Source: Planctomycetota bacterium
GTDB lineage: Bacteria; Planctomycetota; JAJSAM01
Assembly: GCA_024274785.1 (NCBI GenBank)
Contig: JAJSAM010000047.1
Coordinates: 1-64,000 of the forward strand
Length of the DNA stretch: 64,000 bases
Direction of reading: 5' to 3'
Shown here in pieces: positions 54,375 to 61,979 of this stretch. The notes under the pieces were generated by a model that saw only the letters and a program-made list of their open reading frames with translations, was not told the origin of the DNA and ran no database searches. How positions within the stretch are numbered: position 1 is the first letter of the stretch; every line of letters begins with the position of its first letter. The translations under genes and the position numbers were made by a program.

Positions 54375-55340
54375 ATGCCTGCCGGGGGAATCGCGGGGGG
54401 CGCTGAGGATGTGGCGGAGAAGGTCCGGATCCTTCGCGAGAACATCGAGAAGGTCTTCATCGGCAAGCCGGCGGTGGTCACGAAGGTGCTCGTGGCGCTC
54501 TTCGCGGGCGGCCACATCTTGATCGAGGACGTACCGGGAGTGGGCAAGACCACGCTGGCTCGTGCGTTGGCCAGGTCCCTCGACCTCTCCTTCTCACGGG
54601 TGCAGTTCACGCCCGACCTGCTGCCGTCCGACCTGCTCGGGGTCTCGGTGTACAACCAGGGCACCGGGGAGTTCGAGTTCAAGAAGGGGCCGGTTTTCGC
54701 CTCGGTGGTGCTTGCCGATGAGATCAACCGGACGACCCCCCGGACCCAATCCGCCCTGCTCGAGGCGATGAGCGAGGCGCAGGTCTCGGTGGACGGCAAG
54801 ACCTTCCGGCTCGGACCTCCGTTCATGGTTCTCGCCACCCAGAACCCTTTCGAGTTCGAGGGGACCTATCCGCTGCCGGAGTCGCAACTCGATCGCTTCC
54901 TGATGAAGATCAGCGTCGGCTATCCCTCGCGTGATCACGAATTGGAGGTGCTCTCGAGTCAGCGGACGGCTCACCCCATCGACTCGACTGTCGCGGTCAT
55001 GAGCGACGTCGACATCCAGGCGATCCAGCAGCGCGTGAAGGAGGTCCGCCTGGAGGAGTCGCTCGCCGGATACATCCTCTCCCTCGTGACCGAGACGCGT
55101 CGCAGCAAGTCGCTCACCATCGGCGCCAGCCCGCGTGGTTCGCTCTTCCTCTATCGAGCCGCTCAGGCCCTCGCACTCGTCGAAGGCCGGGATTACGTGG
55201 TTCCCGACGACATCAAGCGCCTGGCGGTTACAGTGCTGGCGCACCGCATCATCGGCAAGGGCTTCGCGTACGAGGGCGGACAGGATGAGCGGGAGAGAAT
55301 CGTTCGGGGGATCCTGGAGACGGTCGAGGTTCCGGTGTGA
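54375..55340 (+). CDS. MoxR-family AAA+ ATPase
   Basis: AAA+ chaperone-like ATPase of the MoxR group, which often activates partner proteins with VWA domains. Walker A is [11 protein letters not shown], Walker [16 protein letters not shown], sensor 1 [23 protein letters not shown], and a C-terminal lid with [17 protein letters not shown]. At 321 residues it is typical. Its usual downstream DUF58, VWA or transglutaminase genes are missing. Instead its stop overlaps (GTGA) a repeat lipoprotein and then mlaE-mlaD, which suggests a role in envelope assembly rather than metal insertion. The start is the ATG directly after the yebC stop. Confidence 0.93.
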   Translation: MPAGGIAGGAEDVAEKVRILRENIEKVFIGKPAVVTKVLVALFAGGHILIEDVPGVGKTTLARALARSLDLSFSRVQFTPDLLPSDLLGVSVYNQGTGEFEFKKGPVFASVVLADEINRTTPRTQSALLEAMSEAQVSVDGKTFRLGPPFMVLATQNPFEFEGTYPLPESQLDRFLMKISVGYPSRDHELEVLSSQRTAHPIDSTVAVMSDVDIQAIQQRVKEVRLEESLAGYILSLVTETRRSKSLTIGASPRGSLFLYRAAQALALVEGRDYVVPDDIKRLAVTVLAHRIIGKGFAYEGGQDERERIVRGILETVEVPV

Positions 55341-56581
55341 AGAATGCTGCCGGGGGGGCGCCTGGTCGGACTCTCAGCGCATTGCTTCTGCTGGCGGCGG
55401 CGCTCTCTTCCTGTGCGCTCAATCGTCGCGGCGACGAGCCGCCGGACACGGTGGCCCGCGGTTTTCCGCCGTTCTACCGCAACGCCGTGTGGGAGGGGCA
55501 CGAGAAGACGAACATCATGTTTCCGTTCTACCGGGAGTTCAAGACCCCCGAACGCAACGGCATCCTCGTTTTTCCGCTCTTCTGGAAGCGGGAGTTCGAC
55601 GGCGGTGATGGCCGGATCGACATGGACTGGACCCTCCTGCCGTTTCTCAGCGGCGGCACCGATGGGGGCGACGGAGACCACTTCCTGTTCTTTCCGATCT
55701 GGGGTGAGACGAAAGACATCCTCGGGAAGGACGTGATGCGCTTCCGGTTCTTCCCCCTCTACCTGGACGCGGTGCAGGATGAATACGAATCCGTGCATCT
55801 GCTCTGGCCCCTCGTCTCGTGGGGCGAGAGCGGCAAGCGGAGGGACTTTCGGATCCTTCCGTTCTATGCCCGGGACGACCACGATGGAAAGTCGTGGTCG
55901 CGGGCGGTGATGTGGCCTCTCGTCACCTGGGGCCAGGAAAACCTGAATACAGACAATCCAACGGACGTGGTGTTCGTGTTCCCGTTCTACGCGCACTCGA
56001 AGTCGGCCATTCACAGCTCCACTTCGGTGCTCTGGCCGTTCTTCTCGTTCTCCGACAACATCGAGGGCTACACCGACGTCAACTTCCCCTGGCCGTTCTT
56101 CCGGAACATGCGGGCCCCGGACGGACGTTACTCGTACCGGGTCTGGCCGTTTTTCGGGAGCAAGCGGGACGAGGGCCTGGAGGATGATTTCCTCCTCTGG
56201 CCGATCTTCTGGCGGACGAAGCAGATCCTGCCGTACGGGGCTTCGCTCACCTACAACGTCGTCCCGTTCTACAAGAACACCCAGTACCTCTCGAACCCGG
56301 AACTGGAGAACGCCGACCGAGGGCGGATGGTGCAGGTCTGGCCGCTGTTCCGGCGGATCCGGGACACGCGAGGCGCGGTGTATTTCCGGGCCTTCTCCCC
56401 GCTGCCGTTCAAGCGTTGGACCGACGTCAAGGCCAACCTCGGCTGGACCTGGACTCTCTTTGAGTACTATGAAGACGACACGATGGAGAAGGCTGTCCTG
56501 CTTTCCGGCCTTCTGGGTTATGAAAGGTCCCCGGAGGGTGACTCGATCCGCCTCTTCTGGTTCATCGACATTCCGTACTGA
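55337..56581 (+). CDS. WPxF-repeat lipoprotein of unknown function
   Basis: A 414-residue protein with a lipoprotein-like signal (hydrophobic LLLLAAALSSCAL, predicted acylated Cys near residue 26). The mature part is built of about 16 short repeats with a hydrophobic-Pro-x-aromatic core: FPFYREF, FPLFWKR, FPIWGET, WPLVSWG, LPFYARD, WPFFSFS, WPFFGSK, WPIFWRT, VPFYKNT, WPLFRRI. Spacing is mostly 15-30 residues, giving a beta-rich, strongly aromatic protein, perhaps a beta-solenoid or barrel-like sheet. I know no function for this family. It is translationally coupled to moxR and 9 nt before mlaE, so a part in lipid transport across the periplasm is a reasonable guess. Confidence 0.8.
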   Translation: MKNAAGGAPGRTLSALLLLAAALSSCALNRRGDEPPDTVARGFPPFYRNAVWEGHEKTNIMFPFYREFKTPERNGILVFPLFWKREFDGGDGRIDMDWTLLPFLSGGTDGGDGDHFLFFPIWGETKDILGKDVMRFRFFPLYLDAVQDEYESVHLLWPLVSWGESGKRRDFRILPFYARDDHDGKSWSRAVMWPLVTWGQENLNTDNPTDVVFVFPFYAHSKSAIHSSTSVLWPFFSFSDNIEGYTDVNFPWPFFRNMRAPDGRYSYRVWPFFGSKRDEGLEDDFLLWPIFWRTKQILPYGASLTYNVVPFYKNTQYLSNPELENADRGRMVQVWPLFRRIRDTRGAVYFRAFSPLPFKRWTDVKANLGWTWTLFEYYEDDTMEKAVLLSGLLGYERSPEGDSIRLFWFIDIPY

Positions 56582-56590
56582 AGAAGTAAG

Positions 56591-57400
56591 GTGAGCGCGT
56601 TGATCAGTGGTGTGGGCAGGGAGGTTTCGCACACTGTCGGCATGGCGGGCTGCACCATTCGCGTTTTCCTGCAGGCCGTGGGATACCTCTTTCCGGTGCT
56701 CGTCGAGAAGGGTGGTTTCCGGTCCATCGTCAGCCAGATGTACTTCTGCGGCGTGAAGGCGCTCGGCGTCTCGACCATCGTCGCCCTGTTCATGGGCATG
56801 ATCGTCTCGCTGCAGGGCGGCATCGAGCTGAAGAAGTTCAACCAGGCGGAACTGATCGGCGCGGCGGTGGCGGTGTCCATGTGCCGTGAGATGGGGCCGA
56901 TGATCACGGCGATCATCCTCACCGCCATGGTGGGGTCCACCATCGCTGCGGAGATCGGTACGATGAAGGTCTCCGAGGAGATCGACGCCCTCGAGGTCAT
57001 GGCGATCGACCCGGTCCGGCTGCTGGTGACGCCCCGGGTGGTGGCGCTGACGCTGATGACTTTCGCGCTGACGATCCTCGTGAATCTGTTCGGGATTCTG
57101 GGCGGTGGAATCGTGGCCGTGGCGCAACTCGACGTCCCGTTTGATCGATACCTCGAGTCCGCGCAGACGATCCTGACCGGACGCGACCTCCTCGGTATTC
57201 TGCCGAAGAGCGTCTTCACCGGCCTGATCAAGTCGTTCGTCTTCGGGGCGTTGATCTCTTCGGTGGCGTGCGCCCAGGGCCTGGTGGCGCGCGGTGGACC
57301 GCTCGGTGTGGGCCGGGCGGTGCGGCGTACCGTGGTGGCGTCCATCATGCTGATCCTGATATTCGGATATCTCATGACGGCCTTCTTCTACACCGTGTAG
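56591..57400 (+). CDS. mlaE: MlaE-family ABC transporter permease
   Basis: Inner-membrane permease of the MCE/Mla phospholipid transport system, working as a dimer with the ATPase MlaF and the MCE protein MlaD. About five or six transmembrane helices; the family segment LIGAAVAVSMCREMGPMITAIILTAMVGSTIAAEIGTMKVSEEIDALEVM is the most conserved part and couples to the ATPase. At 269 residues it is normal. The GTG start at 56591 follows the lipoprotein gene by 9 nt with a weak SD, so coupling is likely. No mlaF ATPase gene is in the window. Confidence 0.94.
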   Translation: MSALISGVGREVSHTVGMAGCTIRVFLQAVGYLFPVLVEKGGFRSIVSQMYFCGVKALGVSTIVALFMGMIVSLQGGIELKKFNQAELIGAAVAVSMCREMGPMITAIILTAMVGSTIAAEIGTMKVSEEIDALEVMAIDPVRLLVTPRVVALTLMTFALTILVNLFGILGGGIVAVAQLDVPFDRYLESAQTILTGRDLLGILPKSVFTGLIKSFVFGALISSVACAQGLVARGGPLGVGRAVRRTVVASIMLILIFGYLMTAFFYTV

Positions 57401-57420
57401 CGGGCCGATGGGGGAGTGAC

Positions 57421-58503
57421 ATGGAGAAGTCGCACGATTTCCTGACCGGGGTGGTGTTCTTCGTGCTCCTCGGTGTTCTCGGGTTCTTCACCATCGTATT
57501 GGCGGACGTGAGGTTCGGTGACCTGCCGACGCGCACGGTGCGGTTCGAGGCGATCGAGGGACTCGAGCCGGGCCATGCGGTTCTGATCGACGGCGTCCGC
57601 TGCGGCCGGGTCAGTGAAGTGCGCCGGCCCGCCGGGCAGCGTGAGATCGACGTCGTGCTGGAATTCGACGAGGAGCCGGCGTTGTTCGAGGGGGCCACCT
57701 TCACCATCAAGAGCGCCAGCATGCTCGGCGGGCGGGTGATGGAGATCGTGAACCTGCCCGATGCAACGGCGAAGCTCGGGGCGGTGGGGCTCACTGGCAG
57801 CGTGGCCGGAGACCCCCTGGTCCAGGCCGGGAAGCTCCTCAGCGACGAGAACATCGCCCGGGTCCAGGACATCCTGGCGCATCTCGATGCCCGGATCGTA
57901 GAACTCGAGGAGTTCACCGTGGCCTTGCGGGATAAGGGCCCGGAGCTGATGGACAACCTGAACAACCGGGCTCTGGAGATCGAGGAGTTCACCGTGGCCT
58001 TGCGGGACAAGGGGCCGGAGCTTCTGGATCATCTGAACGACCGGGTCGTCGAGATCGGAGACTTCACCACGGCCCTCGGAGAGCAGGGGCCGGAACTCCT
58101 GGCCAAGCTGAACGAAAGGGCCGACGAGATCGAGGGATTCACGAAGTCGCTCGGACGGGACGGCCCGGAGATCCTCGCCGAAACGAAGGCGATGGTCGCG
58201 GAACTGAGAGGCATGACCGCGAAGATCTCGAGGGGCGAAGGCGTCGGCCGGGTGCTCCTCCGGGATGACCCCTGGATCAAGTTCGAGAGTGCCGTCGCGA
58301 AGGTGGAGAAGGCCGCGGAGAACGTGGAAATCGCCACGGGCAGCCTGCGCCGCAAGGACAACATCGTCGGCCTCCTTTTGACCGACCAGGAGATGGCGAT
58401 GCAACTCAAACGCGCCATGAAGGCCCTGAACGACTTCCTGGAAAGCCAGCGCGAGGACGCCCCGCTGACGTCGTTCGCGGGTGTGCTGCTCACCCCGTTC
58501 TAG
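57421..58503 (+). CDS. mlaD: MlaD-family MCE protein with four 25-residue repeats
   Basis: Periplasmic lipid-binding subunit anchored by one N-terminal transmembrane helix (LTGVVFFVLLGVLGFFTIV). The MCE domain spans about residues 35-130 (RTVRFEAIEGLEPGHAVLIDGVRCGRV, TIKSASMLGGRVMEI). A helical tail follows, which in MCE proteins forms a tube or needle. Here the tail contains four consecutive 25-residue repeats (residues 161-260, pattern E-(I/L)-x-x-F-T-x-x-L-x-x-x-G-P-E). The first two are nearly identical, so duplication is recent. The total is 360 residues. ATG 57421 has GGGGGAG upstream; the track's start at 57268 lies in mlaE. The TAG stop opens a family 1 repeat. Confidence 0.92.
   Translation: MEKSHDFLTGVVFFVLLGVLGFFTIVLADVRFGDLPTRTVRFEAIEGLEPGHAVLIDGVRCGRVSEVRRPAGQREIDVVLEFDEEPALFEGATFTIKSASMLGGRVMEIVNLPDATAKLGAVGLTGSVAGDPLVQAGKLLSDENIARVQDILAHLDARIVELEEFTVALRDKGPELMDNLNNRALEIEEFTVALRDKGPELLDHLNDRVVEIGDFTTALGEQGPELLAKLNERADEIEGFTKSLGRDGPEILAETKAMVAELRGMTAKISRGEGVGRVLLRDDPWIKFESAVAKVEKAAENVEIATGSLRRKDNIVGLLLTDQEMAMQLKRAMKALNDFLESQREDAPLTSFAGVLLTPF
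57901..58200 (+). repeat. Four 75-bp in-frame repeats inside mlaD
   Basis: Units start at 57901, 57976, 58051 and 58126, each 75 bp (25 codons). Units 1 and 2 share long identical runs around GAGTTCACCGTGGCCTTGCGGG; units 3 and 4 are more diverged. They encode the helical tail of the MCE protein. Confidence 0.92.
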
Positions 58504-58600
58504 GCGGCCCTGCCGCCTCGGAGGGGCGGCCGCGGTGCCGACCACACGCCGCCGACCTCTTTTCGGGGAAGTCACGCCTGTGCCGGAAACCCGTGCGCCG
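58501..58600 (+). repeat. Family 1 element at the mlaD stop
   Basis: TAGGCGGCCCTGCCGCC begins with the mlaD TAG, then CTCGGAGGGGCGGC-CGCGGT-GCCGACC, a short spacer, CACGCCTGTGCCGG and AAACCCG. It lies in the gap between the convergent mlaD and EamA-like genes. Confidence 0.85.
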
Positions 58601-58641
58601 TCTCGACCGCTGAGGAGCATCGCCTCTCCGGGGGGCGACAC

Positions 58642-59535
58642 TCAACGTGAGTCGCGATGATACCCCTTTGCCGCGCACCATGATCCGTGCCGGCCGGCCA
58701 CCGCCAGGCCGGCCACGATGACCGCCAGCCCGAGCAGCACCCGCGCATAATGGGCCTGCTCGCCGAAGATCAGCCAGGCGGCGAGCACCGCCAGGGGGAT
58801 CTTCAGGTTGTTCGCGGCGGCGAGAGTGCCCGGCCCGGTGCGCGCCGCTCCCTTGTTGAAGAGGTAGAAGCCGAGTCCGGTGGGGATGATCCCGAGGTAG
58901 AGCAATGCCAGGATGGCGTCCCTCGCGAACCGGAGGTTGCCGAAATCCGCGGTGATGACCGCGAAGAGGCCCGTAAAGAGCGCTGCGCCAAGAACCATGT
59001 AGGCGATCATTCCCGCTTCGGCCGGCCTTGAACCGGCGGCGTCATTCCGGCGGGCCATGCGCTGGAAGCCGAGTTGGCCGATGGCGAAACAGAGGTTCGC
59101 GCCCTGCAGGATCCCGATGCCGGTGAGCGCGGCGGGTGTGTCGAAGCTCCGTGCGACGATGACCAGGGCCCCGGCGACGGCGAGGACGGCCGCGGCGGCG
59201 TAGCGCCAGGACCAACGGCGCGAGAGGATGGCGTCGAGCAGCACCACGTAGAGCGGGGTGAAAATGGTGAAAACCGCGACCGCGTAGGCCGGCAGGTACT
59301 GGTAGGCGGTGATGTAGAGCCAGTACATGATGCCGAACTGCACGGTGCCGAGCACCATCAGGCGGATGGCGCGGCCGAACCCGAGTCCGGACCGTGCGAG
59401 CCAGGGGGAGAAGACGAGGAGCGCGAGCCAGAGCCGGATGGCGGCGACCACCAACGGGTCGTATCCGGTCAGAAAGGTCTTGATCAGCCCGAAGGACAAC
59501 GCCCAGATCAGGGAGGTGACGATGAGGTAGCTCAC
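58642..59535 (-). CDS. EamA/DMT-family transporter
   Basis: Drug/metabolite transporter superfamily member with ten hydrophobic helices arranged as two EamA halves: VTSLIWALSFGLIKTFL opens the first and GMIAYMVLGAALFTGLF the second, with LYLGIIPTGLGFYLFNKG and LAAWLIFGEQ typical of the family. Substrates range from amino acids to nucleotide sugars and cannot be predicted here. At 297 residues it is full length. The track's 395-residue form adds an Arg-rich N-terminus drawn from the family 2 repeat and should be rejected. GTG 59535 gives VSYLIVTSLIW, with no clear SD. It converges with mlaD and is divergent from recQ. Confidence 0.88.
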   Translation of the reverse strand: MSYLIVTSLIWALSFGLIKTFLTGYDPLVVAAIRLWLALLVFSPWLARSGLGFGRAIRLMVLGTVQFGIMYWLYITAYQYLPAYAVAVFTIFTPLYVVLLDAILSRRWSWRYAAAAVLAVAGALVIVARSFDTPAALTGIGILQGANLCFAIGQLGFQRMARRNDAAGSRPAEAGMIAYMVLGAALFTGLFAVITADFGNLRFARDAILALLYLGIIPTGLGFYLFNKGAARTGPGTLAAANNLKIPLAVLAAWLIFGEQAHYARVLLGLAVIVAGLAVAGRHGSWCAAKGYHRDSR

Positions 59536-59693
59536 AGGGAGACGATACCGGCGATATCGCCATTTGCGCCGCGTTCTCCGGCCGGCGCCGGAACAGGCGG
59601 CACCCCGGCTCCGATGACTGCGATCGGAACAGGCCCAACCTCTCGCGGGCAGGTCGTGTCCCCGCCGGCCGGTACCCTTTCTCGAAACCCATG

Positions 59694-59856
59694 GGGCCCG
59701 TCTGGAAAAAACTGCTGCATTCGAGGGCCGCTGCATTCCGCTACGCTTTGTTGCTCGTCGGTTGAAATCAGCAAAGATGCGCCCTCCGCGCGCCTTGCTT
59801 TCTCGGGGGCAGCGGCGCTCTCGGTGCAACGGTCGAGTTTCTTTCCAGACGGGCCC
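59694..59856. repeat. Family 2 element, copy B, with terminal inverted repeats
   Basis: A 163-bp unit bounded by GGGCCCGTCTGGAAA and its inverse TTTCCAGACGGGCCC. The inner ends continue as AAACT on both sides with one base inserted. It has no coding capacity and looks like a small palindrome-ended (MITE-like) element or structured RNA. It ends 26 nt before the recQ-like start. The rest of the 59536-59882 gap shows no gene or clear promoter. Confidence 0.8.
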
Positions 59857-59882
59857 ACACCGTCATCTTTGAGGGACGAAGC

Positions 59883-61979
59883 ATGAACAGAGACGAGGCG
59901 GAGAGACTACTTCGGAAGGCCCTCGACGATCCCGATGCCGAGTTTCGCGACGGGCAGTGGGAGGCGGTCGATGCCGTCGCCAATTGGAAGAAGAAGCTGC
60001 TCGTGGTCCAGCGCACCGGGTGGGGGAAGAGCCTGGTGTACTTTCTCGCCACGCGGATCCTCAGGGATCAGGGGGCCGGGCCGACGCTGATCGTGTCTCC
60101 GCTGCTCGCGCTGATGCGGAACCAACTCGCCGCGGCATCGCGTCTGGCGATCGACGCCGCGACCATCAACTCCACGAACCCCGACGACTGGGACGAGATC
60201 ATCGAGCGGATTCGCACCGACCGGGTCGATGCCGTCCTCGTCTCTCCGGAGCGGCTCGCCAACCAGAAGTTCGAGGAGAAGGTGCTGCGGAATGTCGGCG
60301 AGCGGATCGGTTTGCTCGTCATCGACGAAGCGCACTGCATCTCCGACTGGGGGCACGACTTCCGCCCCGACTACCGCCGCATCGCGAATCTGCTGCGGCT
60401 CATGCCGCCGAACATGCCGGTGCTCGGCACCACCGCGACCGCCAACGATCGGGTCATCGCCGACACGATGGACCAACTCGGCGACCTCGAGGTCTCCCGC
60501 GGTCCGCTGACCCGGCCGAGTCTTTGCCTGCAGACGATCCGCCTGAAGGATCAGGCCGCGCGGCTCGCCTGGCTGGCGGAGCATGTGCCGGAACTCACCG
60601 GGACCGGCATCATCTACGTCCTGACCAAACGGGACGCGGAGCAGGTGGCGGGCTGGCTCCGGCAAAACGGCATCGAGGCGATGGCCTATTTCAGCAACGT
60701 CTCCGTGGAGGGCTTCCCGGATTCCCACGCGGCCCGACTGCACCTCGAGGATCTGCTGCTCGGGAACCGGGTGAAAGCCCTGGTGGCGACGACGGCGCTC
60801 GGGATGGGCTACGACAAACCGGACCTCGGCTTCGTCGTTCACTACCAGTCGCCGGGTTCGATCGTGTCCTACTACCAGCAGGTGGGCCGGGCCGGTCGCG
60901 CCATTGATTCCGCCCACGGCATCCTTCTCGCCGGCCGCGAGGACGATGACATCCACGAGTTCTTCCGCCGGGCCGCGTTTCCTCCGGAGTCGCACGTCGA
61001 GAGCATTCTCGACGCCCTCGGACAGAGCGACGGATTGAGCATTCCATCGCTCCAGAAGGAACTCAATCTCCGGCGGGGCGAGATCGAGAAGGTGCTGAAG
61101 TACCTTTCCGTCGAGACGCCCGGCCCGGTCTTCAAGGATGGGCCGAAGTGGAAACGGGCGGCGGTGCCGTGGCGGATGGACCGGGACAAGATCGAGCGCC
61201 TGACCGGTAAGCGGGAGGAAGAATGGGCGGAGGTGCAGAGCTACATCGACGATCCCGGCTGCCACATGGACTTTCTCCGTCGCTCTCTCGACGACCCGGA
61301 GACCGGGGAGTGCGGCCGATGCGCCCGGTGTGTCGGCGAGCCGCTCGTCCCTGTGGCGTTTTCCGAAGCCCTCGCGCTGGGCGCAGCGGATTACCTGCGG
61401 CGCCTCGCGTTGCCGTTTCACCCCCGGCGGCGCGTGGCGAAGGGAGCATCCGGGATTCCGGGATTCAGCGGAAACCTCCCTCCGGGTCGCCAGGCGGAAG
61501 TCGGCCGGATCCTCTGCTGTTACGGTGATGCCGGTTTTGGCGTAGCCGTTTCCGAGGACAGGGAAACGGGGGAGTTTCGCGACGACCTCGTTGCGGCCGC
61601 CGCCAGAGTGGTCCGGGAGTCCTGGATGCCGAGTCCCTCGCCGGAGTGGATCACCTGCATCCCCTCCCTGCGCCACCCGGATCTTGTGTCTTCCTTCGCG
61701 CAACGCCTGGCGGATAGACTGGGGCTCCCGTTTCGAGGGGCCATCCGGAAAGTGAAAGAGACCGTGCCGCAAGTGGAGATGGAGAACAGCTTTCACCAGT
61801 GTCGCAATCTCGACGGGGTGTTCTCGGTGAACGCGGATCTGCCCCACGCTCCGGTACTCCTGGTGGATGACACGGTCGGCTCCCGGTGGACCATGACCGT
61901 CGCCGCTTTCCTCTTGCGCAAGGCGGGCAGCGGGAAGGTGTACCCGTTTGCTCTGGCCACCACGGCGGGGAGCGGATAG
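59883..61979 (+). CDS. RecQ-family helicase fused to a phosphoribosyltransferase-like domain
   Basis: The first 490 residues are a RecQ helicase: Walker A RTGWGKSLVYF (K49), DEAH at 148-151, aromatic-rich loop HCISDWGHDFRPDY, ATTALGMGYDKPDL, YYQQVGRAGR, and a zinc-binding Cys set ending ECGRCARC. The last 200 residues are not the usual HRDC domain. They contain RHPDLVSSFAQRLADRLGLP and end with VLLVDDTVGSRWTMT (from residue 658), the PRPP-binding loop of type I phosphoribosyltransferases. The total is 698 residues. The next gene, DprA-like, begins at the base after the stop. DprA paired with a PRTase protein is a reported anti-phage module, so a defence role is likelier than general repair. 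SD GAGGGA precedes the ATG. Confidence 0.88.
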   Translation: MNRDEAERLLRKALDDPDAEFRDGQWEAVDAVANWKKKLLVVQRTGWGKSLVYFLATRILRDQGAGPTLIVSPLLALMRNQLAAASRLAIDAATINSTNPDDWDEIIERIRTDRVDAVLVSPERLANQKFEEKVLRNVGERIGLLVIDEAHCISDWGHDFRPDYRRIANLLRLMPPNMPVLGTTATANDRVIADTMDQLGDLEVSRGPLTRPSLCLQTIRLKDQAARLAWLAEHVPELTGTGIIYVLTKRDAEQVAGWLRQNGIEAMAYFSNVSVEGFPDSHAARLHLEDLLLGNRVKALVATTALGMGYDKPDLGFVVHYQSPGSIVSYYQQVGRAGRAIDSAHGILLAGREDDDIHEFFRRAAFPPESHVESILDALGQSDGLSIPSLQKELNLRRGEIEKVLKYLSVETPGPVFKDGPKWKRAAVPWRMDRDKIERLTGKREEEWAEVQSYIDDPGCHMDFLRRSLDDPETGECGRCARCVGEPLVPVAFSEALALGAADYLRRLALPFHPRRRVAKGASGIPGFSGNLPPGRQAEVGRILCCYGDAGFGVAVSEDRETGEFRDDLVAAAARVVRESWMPSPSPEWITCIPSLRHPDLVSSFAQRLADRLGLPFRGAIRKVKETVPQVEMENSFHQCRNLDGVFSVNADLPHAPVLLVDDTVGSRWTMTVAAFLLRKAGSGKVYPFALATTAGSG

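Noticed and set aside
53292-54515. 407-residue minus-strand ORF over the family 2 copy A and yebC
   Set aside because: Shadow of yebC joined to repeat sequence; its C-terminal peptide resembles the EamA ORF extension only because both cover the same repeat.
58642-59829. 395-residue version of the EamA-like ORF
   Set aside because: Its first 98 residues come from the family 2 repeat and have no hydrophobic helices; the transporter begins at GTG 59535.
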